The notes under the pieces were generated by a model. That model searched no databases. It saw only the letters and a program-made list of their open reading frames with translations, and was not told where the DNA came from. 64,000 bases of DNA from Panonychus citri. Its lineage: Eukaryota > Arthropoda > Arachnida > Trombidiformes > Tetranychidae. The position numbers and the translations under genes are program-made. Positions 56,352 through 64,000 of the stretch are shown one piece after another. Numbering within the stretch: position 1 is the first letter of the stretch; each line of letters starts with the position of its first letter. Location of the stretch: positions 992,001-1,056,000 of the forward strand of contig NW_026515438.1 of the NCBI RefSeq assembly GCF_014898815.1, given 5' to 3'.

Positions 56352-57098
56352 TCAATTATCATTTGATTGATTGTCTTCATCGTTGTTGGTACTTGTTTCG
56401 TTAATTGTTTCAATCAATGGGCTTTGGTTGATTGTTAATTCTGGTTGATTAGGGTTGACAATAACATCACTATTATTATTATCATCATCATCGATGACAA
56501 TTACTTGATTACGATTATGATTAGATCTAAATTGATTTCTCCGATTTCGTCGATTTTGAACTAAAGTCCAACCCGATTGTGGTTCAATCAAATTAATTGC
56601 AGTTATTGAATTGGATGAAGATGAATTAATGTTAATTGTTGTTGTTGATTCTCTAGGATATTCAAGATAATTGGAAAAAATTTCCCTCGGTGATGGTAAA
56701 TTTAAAACGTTGGTTAAATTAGTAACCATGGAGTCGATCATTGAATCCCAATAATTGGTAACATTTAGTAAATTGCTTGACCAGTGGCCAGTTGTTGACT
56801 CGGAAACTGGAATCTCATCATATAAATGGTCATCCAATACATTACAAATAATGTTATTGAAGGTGGTCCGGCAAACTGGACATCGATTGGACTGTTTTGA
56901 CCATTGTGACAAACAGGGTGTACAAAATATATGAAGACAACCATCAGCATAACAAGGGTCAGTTAATTCACAGAGACAAATATAACAAGGGTTATTACAA
57001 TTAAGTGACCTGGAGACGACTTCAGCTTCACTACAATTTAAATTGTCTCCTAAATTGTTTGATCCATTTATCGGTATTTCATCAGGTTTATCACTCAT
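56352..57098 (-). CDS. RING-finger protein, probable E3 ubiquitin ligase (Topors-like RING)
   Basis: Single-exon, 248 residues. A C3HC4 RING lies at about residues 38-75: CYICLCELTDPC, GCLHIFCTPCLSQW, RCPVC, with all eight zinc ligands present. The CLHIFC...QWSK wording resembles the RING of Topors and related ligases. After the RING come GWTLVQNRRNRRNQ (basic, about 176-189) and an Asp/Asn-rich tail (VIVIDDDDNNN, reminiscent of a SUMO-interacting hydrophobic-acidic motif). No membrane segment. It is much shorter than Topors, so it may be a distinct small ligase. It lies tail-to-tail with the WD40 gene and 336 bp upstream of the PFAS 3' end. Confidence 0.85.
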   Translation of the reverse strand: MSDKPDEIPINGSNNLGDNLNCSEAEVVSRSLNCNNPCYICLCELTDPCYADGCLHIFCTPCLSQWSKQSNRCPVCRTTFNNIICNVLDDHLYDEIPVSESTTGHWSSNLLNVTNYWDSMIDSMVTNLTNVLNLPSPREIFSNYLEYPRESTTTININSSSSNSITAINLIEPQSGWTLVQNRRNRRNQFRSNHNRNQVIVIDDDDNNNSDVIVNPNQPELTINQSPLIETINETSTNNDEDNQSNDN

Positions 57099-57434
57099 TT
57101 CACAATTAACTTAAATTACTACTAAAAGACAATTTAAAAAAAAAGTTAAATCATCAAAATTTTAGGATTTGGAATGAGCCAAATCAAAAATCAATCCTCA
57201 AAACAAAACAATAACAACAATCAATTTAGTTTATTGTTAGGCTGTAATTGTTAAACAGAGATTAATAGTCAATCATTTGTAGTCAACAACAATTAAGTTA
57301 ATTACAGCTATTAGTTTAATCTAATCAAGTTTAATTGGATGTAAATTGTTGTAAATTATTTTTACGGATTGAAATTGATGAAAATTGCAAGAAAACGAAA
57401 CAAAAAAAGCACGTTAATTGTTGTAATTAGTTGA
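57099..57434. other. Spacer between RING gene and PFAS
   Basis: 336 bp containing the promoter/leader of the RING gene and the 3' UTR of PFAS. AT-rich; no further feature seen. Confidence 0.5.
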
Positions 57435-60400
57435 TTAGTTCTTGAGGCACCATTCGTAGGCGTTGTAAAACATTTTCGTCCACGGGGAGACGGTCAACTT
57501 TTTCCACTCCTTCGGGATGTAAGGCCACTGCCAGATTTGGGTGCATCTCTCCGGGTGAGGCATCATTGCTAAATGGCGTCCATCGTAACTGGTCAGTCCA
57601 GCGATTCCAAAGGCACTTCCATTGGGATTCATTGGATATCTAAAAGGTTAAATGGTTGAGTTAATTGTTTGCAATTGGAAATATAAATCATCATTATTAT
57701 TGTTAATTGTCTTACTTTTCGGTATCAACTCCGTTATCATTAACGTAAGTTAATGCCACACAATTTGATTTAATCAACTTGTCAACAATTGATTTCTCTC
57801 GGTAAACAAATTTACCCTCCCCATGGGCCACCCAAACCCCTAATACCGAGTCACCCATACCCTTTAACATGATTGAATTATTATTATTATTAATTTTAAC
57901 AGAAACAAATCTAGATTCAAATCTTTCAGAATCATTTGTGGTCAGTAAAGTTCCTTGTGTCCCATCATCTTGACCACCAATCCAACCAAGAAGTGCCATC
58001 AATTGGCAACCATTACAAACACCAAGGGAAAATGTATCACGACGTTTAACAAAGTGATTAAGTTGATTGCTGATTGTTTCATTGAACAATAAAGTAGCTG
58101 CCCAACCCTTTGCTGACCCAAGGACATCAGCAAATGAAAAACCACCAGGGAAAACTAATCCTCTGAATTGATTTAAGTTAATTCCTGGAAAACCACCAAA
58201 CAGCAAATATACGAGAAAAAAAAATGGAAACAATTAAATGATTGATGATAAATCAACAAGTATAATTAGCAAATTACACACACACACACACAAACCATAT
58301 ACGAATACAGGGGTAAACAAATTAACATGTTTATCTACAGGGAAGTGTAACAAGTAAAAGTGTTAATAACAGTTGCCGAAAATAAGAGTTAATTGTATAA
58401 TCGGTGTGATGATTAGTGTCCGATAATAATAAAGGTAAACAAACAATCAATTAATGTCATGTGTACTCTTTGTGTATGGACAGATTATTATTATAACATT
58501 AGAGTTGATTTATTTGATCTAAATAAAACTTACCTGGATCATTGAGCAGATCGGTGACTGTTAAGTCAATAACATCAAAACCAACCATGTAAAAAGATGC
58601 AATCATTTCACGATCGCCATTGATTCCCTCTTCTCGAATAACGGCAACTTTAGGCCTAATTGTGAACTTATTATCAGCAACTTCGAGAATGAGAAAAGGG
58701 CAATTGGGTTAATTGTTGTTCCATCTAATCAAAAGTGTGTTTACCTTTAAGGTTTCTCAGTTCGGTGTGAGTTGGATCAAAGTTAAGTGCGTACAGGGGA
58801 GTTCGTCGTTCTTTAAGGCTTCGTCTCTCCTCTTCGACACAAGATGGATTAGCTTGATGCAATTCCAATTGGAAACTGGTCTCTTCCCAAATATCCATCA
58901 TCTCTTTAGTGTTTAACTAATTCAACAATCAAGAGGAAGAGAAAATGATTAGAACAAGTTAACTTTGGTTAACTTTGATTACGATCAATATTTATAAACA
59001 TATTGATTAACTTGTGGTTAATGTTATTTTCTTGAAATCTCTTTGTTGTTACCTTGATAAATGGTTGACCATTAATGGTGATATCAATTATATTAGAATC
59101 TAGATTAGCTTGACCAATGATTGTTGCTGGTATTCCTGCTGTGGTCAATTGGTCCATGAAAGATGATAAACTGTCCTTTGAAACTTCAACAACAACACCA
59201 ACCTCTTCAGCTAAAAGGTAATCAATTGGTGATTCATTTGATTTAACATTAAAGTTTAATGTTAATCCACAATTAGTTGCAAAAGCCATTTCCAGTAGAG
59301 TGGTAATTAAACCACCGTCGGAAATATCATGACCTGAAAGGACTTCCCTTAATCTAATTGAATCTTGTATCATTGGGAAACATTTCCTAAGGATGGAAGG
59401 GTCATCAACATCGGGTACACAATTACCCAGTTGACCATAAACTTGAGCTAAAGCTGACCCACCGGTTCGTCGTTTACCCGAATAACCAGAAAGATCAATA
59501 TGAACCAGTTTACCTCTACCCTCCATTACAGGGGTTACCTTGAATCTTATATCAGGAACCGGAGCATAAGTTGAGATAACCAGAGTTCCTGGTGATTTAA
59601 CCACCTCACTTGAACCCTTTCCTCCTTCTCCACCTTTCATGTGAGTCTTAACCTTTGCCGCCATTGATAATGAATCTTTACCACCGTCGATTGCGACCCC
59701 CAATTCACTCATTATATTGCACATTGCACGACACGCATCAACAAGCTTAGCACCTTCCCCTGGATAAATGCAAGAGTAATAATGACAAGGGATTAACGGC
59801 AATAACAACAAACGGGATCAGGATAAAAAAACAGGAAATAGAAAACAAAAAGAGAAAGTTAATGATTGAAGGAAAAAGGCATGAAAAAGGTAGAGAGAAA
59901 GAAGACAAGATGATGATAAGGAAGAAAGGATGAAGAGTGTGTGAGAGAGAGAGAGAGAGAGAGAGAAAGAAAGAGAAAGGTAAACAATATTTAGAAAAAG
60001 TTTCTCTCTTTCGTAAAGGGAATTAGAAAAAAAAACGATGAGGATGATAAGGTCACAAGAAGCATTCGAGGATGTAATCTATTTACAGAGATGCTGCTGT
60101 CGAAGATGATAAGGATGATGATAACAATGATTACGATGGTGGTAAGATGATGATGATGATGGTAAACATGCATCGGCACGCGCGCGTCAAGTTTTTTTTT
60201 ACCCTCCACGAGTTTAATTGTACAAAAAGGACCAACAGTAATCATTCAAACTTCCGTCAATAGTTTTCATCTCCCTTCACATAAAAACACACACACTTAG
60301 ACCCACTCATTCATAGACACACACATTCACCTTTAGTACTAATAGGAAAAGTAACAGCATCCCGATCATCATCATCATCATCATCATCTTGACCGTTGTA

Positions 60401-63400
60401 TGATTATCATTATTACCTTCTAGCTTCGCAGGCCACATCCAGTTACCACTACACTTAACATCTGGTAGACTTGTTATACAAGCAAACATTAGATTGGTCA
60501 ACGCTTCGGTGACACTTAATCGAGCTCCAGCTTCGGGGTCAATTAATCCTTTGATTGGTTGTTCACCAATTGAAGTTGCTGCTCCTCTGCAATTAAGAGT
60601 ATGAATCAAGAAAAAAAAAGTCGATTAGAAATCAACAATTATTGATTAGCTTGATTGGATTTTGTTTCCCGTTTCAAATGATTACAATTCTCATTGATAA
60701 CAATTTGTAATTGTAACGCTGGTGGACATGTAATTTGATCATCGTCATCATCATCATTCACTCAACATTTAAGCTTAATCATGTTTCCATCTAGCGAAAT
60801 TAAATCAACTACAATATAATAATAAAATGTAATATTAATCACTAATCAAGTATCAGATTAATTTTAAAAGAGATACAGTAACTTGATGGATTCTAAAGTT
60901 AATCCAATTAATCGGTCCACTGTTAGAATTAATTAATCACTTATAAGATGAAATTTAAGTGAGTAGGTTGATGATGATGATGATAATGATCAATTTTACC
61001 ACCCAATTGATGATGTTGATGATAAAGATGATTATGATTACCTTGTATCAAAGTAGGAGAGAGCAATCATCCCATAATCAGCCAATGGGACACCAAGTTC
61101 ACCAACACATTGCTGTTGGGCAATTAATCCTGTTTCCAGGTAATTAATATAAAATGAAAAGTAAAGGTAAATAGAAAACAATTTACAGGTAAATACAGAT
61201 TAGTGGAGATGGAAAAGTAATCACAATTAATCAGAATTAAAGCAGAAAAATATCACAAATTTCAATATGTCTACAGGTTACTCGGAATTCATGTAATTCT
61301 CATCATCATGTAACTAAAACCTCCTCCTCATCCCTCCTCTCTCTCTCTCTCATCATCATCATCTTCATAATTTCCGTGACTTTTTAGCCTAAATTGAAGA
61401 TCACTTTTCATTTTTCATCCTTCGTCATCATCATCAGAATCAGAATCTTCTCTTAATCTGAGATAAATTTCATCGTCATTCCAATAATCATGATGAAGAA
61501 AAAGTGAAAATTTTTCAGAATTTTTTCTCAATCAAATTAATATGAATGAAGATAAAAGTTTTTCTGCTAATTATCATCAAGGGTCAAGGACAATATGATG
61601 ATGAGAACAATTTATCAATCATCTTGTTAACTGTCACGGAATAAACCATAAATCAATAATCAACCTTGTTAATTATTATAATCAACAATCTCTTGATTGC
61701 TACAAACTAAATTTACGACAATTAACTTGAACCTTATGGATATTGATTGATTGTTGATTTGATCATTTTTTTTTCAGTGTCAAAAAGTTTCACCTTAACA
61801 ATTAACTTTCCATTGGACCGGTGAACAATTAAATTACATTATATCACCATCAACATTATCGTCATCATTATCATCATTGTAATAACAATTAACTAATTAT
61901 TTGTCACTTTAATGATAATGATAAACGGAAATAAGGTTTTTCTATTAGTACAAATTTAGTTATTTTTATTAATCAAAGGAAATAAGGTTTTCCTTTTGAT
62001 AGTTAACTAATTGTACTAAGTTAATTGTTAACTTCAAGTTTTCTAGTGTATTTGATTACTACAATTAACATACAAGACACAAGATTAAATAAACTAATCA
62101 TTGAGATAACAATTAACTGATAACTATTAATTCATTTAGTATTAATCTATTTCAAGGTAACCTTGAAATTAACCTTTTTCATTTGATAATTTGTTGATTA
62201 ATTTACATTAGTAAACAACAATTAACTAATTAGTATCTTCTTGTTAAGGTTAATAGGGTAATAAACTTTTAACTTTAATTATTTCATTTGATATTAGCTG
62301 ATTTGGTTAACCACTTTTGGTTAAATTGTATTATCATTACAATCAACTGATTGTAAACCTTGACAATTGAAATTTTCTGGCAATCATTAAATGATTAATC
62401 ATATTCAAGAAAAAGTTGATTAGTTGATAAGTAAAACTATTGATTGATTATGATTTTGATCATGATTAAGATAAGTTTTTCTTATAAATATATAACATTT
62501 AATTGTGATTGATTAGAAATCCAGTCATTTCAATAATCAATTACTGATTTAATCAATAAATCATATTAAGTGTTTACTAGTTGATGATGTTGGCTGATTG
62601 ATAATATTACAATTATAATCAAGAGAGTGTAAAAGTTAATGATTGTTTTTCTTCATTTTCTAGTTAATTGTGATTTAGAATACGACAAAAAAACAATCAA
62701 CTAATTAATTGTTTACTTTACCTGTAACACTGCGATCAACTTTGTTGGTTAAATAACGTTTAGATGCAACTGAAGGTAATCTTAAGACACGATTAAGGGC
62801 CTGATAGAGATTAAGATTAGCTGGAAGGGTAAGTGGTTTAAGTGGATTAACCTTATGGTCAAGATTAAAGGTTTTCGGAGGTATGTCACCAAGAACATAT
62901 TTCAAGTCAAGTTCAACTGGATTATCGGACGATTTACTTTTAATTAGCTTAATTAGTCCATCATTTGTAACCGTTCCAACAAAATCAACTGGACATTTTT
63001 CCCGTTTACTTATTTTCTCAACAGTTTTCTGATCTTCCGGTTTAACCAGGATAGCATTTGATTCCTGATACTCAGCCCCCCACAATTCAAGGGTATTAAT
63101 TGTCGGATCACCGAGAGTAAATTTATCAATATAAATAACAGCTCCATTGGGTTCAACTATCTCCTTTAAGACATTACCATTGCCTCCAGCTCCTTGATCA
63201 TGAATTGATTGGATTGGATTATCTGTAAATAGTAATCAGAATTAGTGTTAATCAAAATGATTCAATAATAACAATTAAAAGTTTATCAAGTTAAATTGTT
63301 ATCATACTAACTAACCTAATCTCTCAATACAACCACGAATGAGACGATTTAATTTCTGCTCCATCTCAGGGTCACCTCGTTGAACAGCCTCCATGTTTAA

Positions 63401-63420
63401 TTGTTCATCCTTATCATCAC
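57435..63420 (-). CDS. PFAS: Phosphoribosylformylglycinamidine synthase (FGAM synthase), C-terminal part
   Basis: Fourth step of de novo purine synthesis: FGAR plus glutamine and ATP to FGAM, a cytosolic enzyme. Nine exons in the window, all phase-consistent: 63420-63316, 63222-62722, 61129-61042, 60586-60417, 59759-59053, 58916-58745, 58680-58534, 58184-57716, 57639-57435, together about 853 residues of an enzyme of roughly 1300-1350. Landmarks: AVQRGDPEMEQK, HDQGAGGNGNVLKE, LGDPTINTLELWGAEYQESN, TGLIAQQQCVGELG, GNWMWPAKLEGEGAKLVDA, DGGKDSLSM (ATP site), and the glutaminase domain GLVFPGGFSFADVLGSAKGW, GVCNGCQ with the nucleophile Cys, and MPHPER. The 5' exons lie beyond 64,000; the window ends in gtttac, which would be the donor of the next exon. 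Confidence 0.96.
59760..60416 (-). other. PFAS intron with GA repeat
   Basis: 657-bp intron between PFAS exons. It holds a GA repeat (59,942-59,966) and a GC-containing patch (CACGCGCGCG-like, 60,177-60,186) unusual for this locus. No gene. Confidence 0.6.
61130..62721 (-). other. PFAS intron (1.6 kb)
   Basis: AT-rich intron with CATCAT runs near 61,355-61,370 and 61,427-61,438 and many TTAATTGT words. No exon or RNA gene recognised. Confidence 0.6.
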
Positions 63421-64000
63421 CTGTCCAAATAATGACAATTTATTTATGTACAACAATCAAGAAAGAAATTACAAAACAATCAGCCATTAATTTACTTTTC
63501 TTTTCTCAAAAATTAAAGGTAAACAATCAACAAAACAACAAGCAAATCATCAATAGTAAACACCAGTAACATTGATAGTAAATAAACAAATTCATCATTC
63601 TCAAATAATAATAATGCTAAATGTTGATTATTTGATCCTTTCATCGTAATCATCATCATAATGATTACAATTTATTAATGATAAAGTGGCAAAAGTATAT
63701 AATCAATATATATAAAACTCTGAATGAGAAAACATTACTTTCCCATTCTGATAATGGATCAATGGATAAGAGAGTGAAAAAAATAGTTTCCCTCCGAGTA
63801 CATTATCCATTCACCTCCCATAAGAAAACAACAAAAAATATAATCTCGAAATCAACTCAACTCGAGGGACTAACAAGGGATTTGCTTGGTTGATTTTCTC
63901 ATGTTTTTATTCAGTGGTAGTTAATTCCGGAATTGTGGTAAACAATCAACGTGAAATATTAACCATCATGATTAAAAATCATTTGCAACTTTGTGTTTAC
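63421..64000 (-). other. PFAS intron reaching the window edge
   Basis: Upstream of exon 63,316-63,420 the next exon expected for this enzyme (the ATP-binding core) is not found inside the window. A short open frame on + (63,678-63,893) has no support. Confidence 0.55.

Overview
The window is AT-rich arthropod nuclear DNA with short introns and dense microsatellites. It most resembles a mite: it holds a shortened Dscam-like receptor, a type known from chelicerates, and its coding style fits. The species is an inference and cannot be proved from the sequence alone.

Layout. (1) 0.6-6.8 kb: a Golgi polypeptide GalNAc-transferase (-), ribosomal protein S28 (-) and an SLC26 anion transporter (+). 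(2) 7.5-28.8 kb: an old duplicated block. Two copies share a promoter-like segment, a gene (an unknown coiled-coil protein in one, RBX1 in the other), a 3' segment and a degenerate GalNAc-transferase fragment. (3) 10,805-27,020: a complete 16,216-bp Polinton/Maverick DNA transposon inserted into one of those fragments. It has a perfect 6-bp target duplication (ATCTTG) and short terminal inverted repeats that are themselves hairpins. (4) 29-36.7 kb: an eight-exon Dscam-like receptor (-). (5) 39.6-41 kb: a probable chimera of a calmodulin-type EF-hand exon and a second Dscam-like membrane/tail exon (-). (6) 43-51.6 kb: a three-exon WD40/zinc-finger protein (+). (7) 56.3-57.1 kb: a RING protein (-). 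(8) 57.4 kb to the right edge: the C-terminal nine exons of phosphoribosylformylglycinamidine synthase (-).

The Polinton is the most interesting part. It carries the expected protein-primed DNA polymerase B, integrase with chromodomain, packaging ATPase, adenain-type protease, double-jelly-roll capsid protein, penton-like minor capsid protein and two small GG-motif virion-type proteins. It also carries genes not expected of it: a TATA-binding-protein homologue, a candidate PC4-type coactivator, and a tandem-domain dUTPase on the opposite strand. TATATAAGA/TGTATAAGA boxes recur upstream of its genes. I read this as a possible element-encoded transcription-initiation module. The penton-like protein is split at one UGA codon in a way that suggests +1 frameshifting or a very recent mutation. 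Apart from that split, and setting aside the noncoding 57-bp array, all the identified reading frames are open, so the element is young or still constrained.
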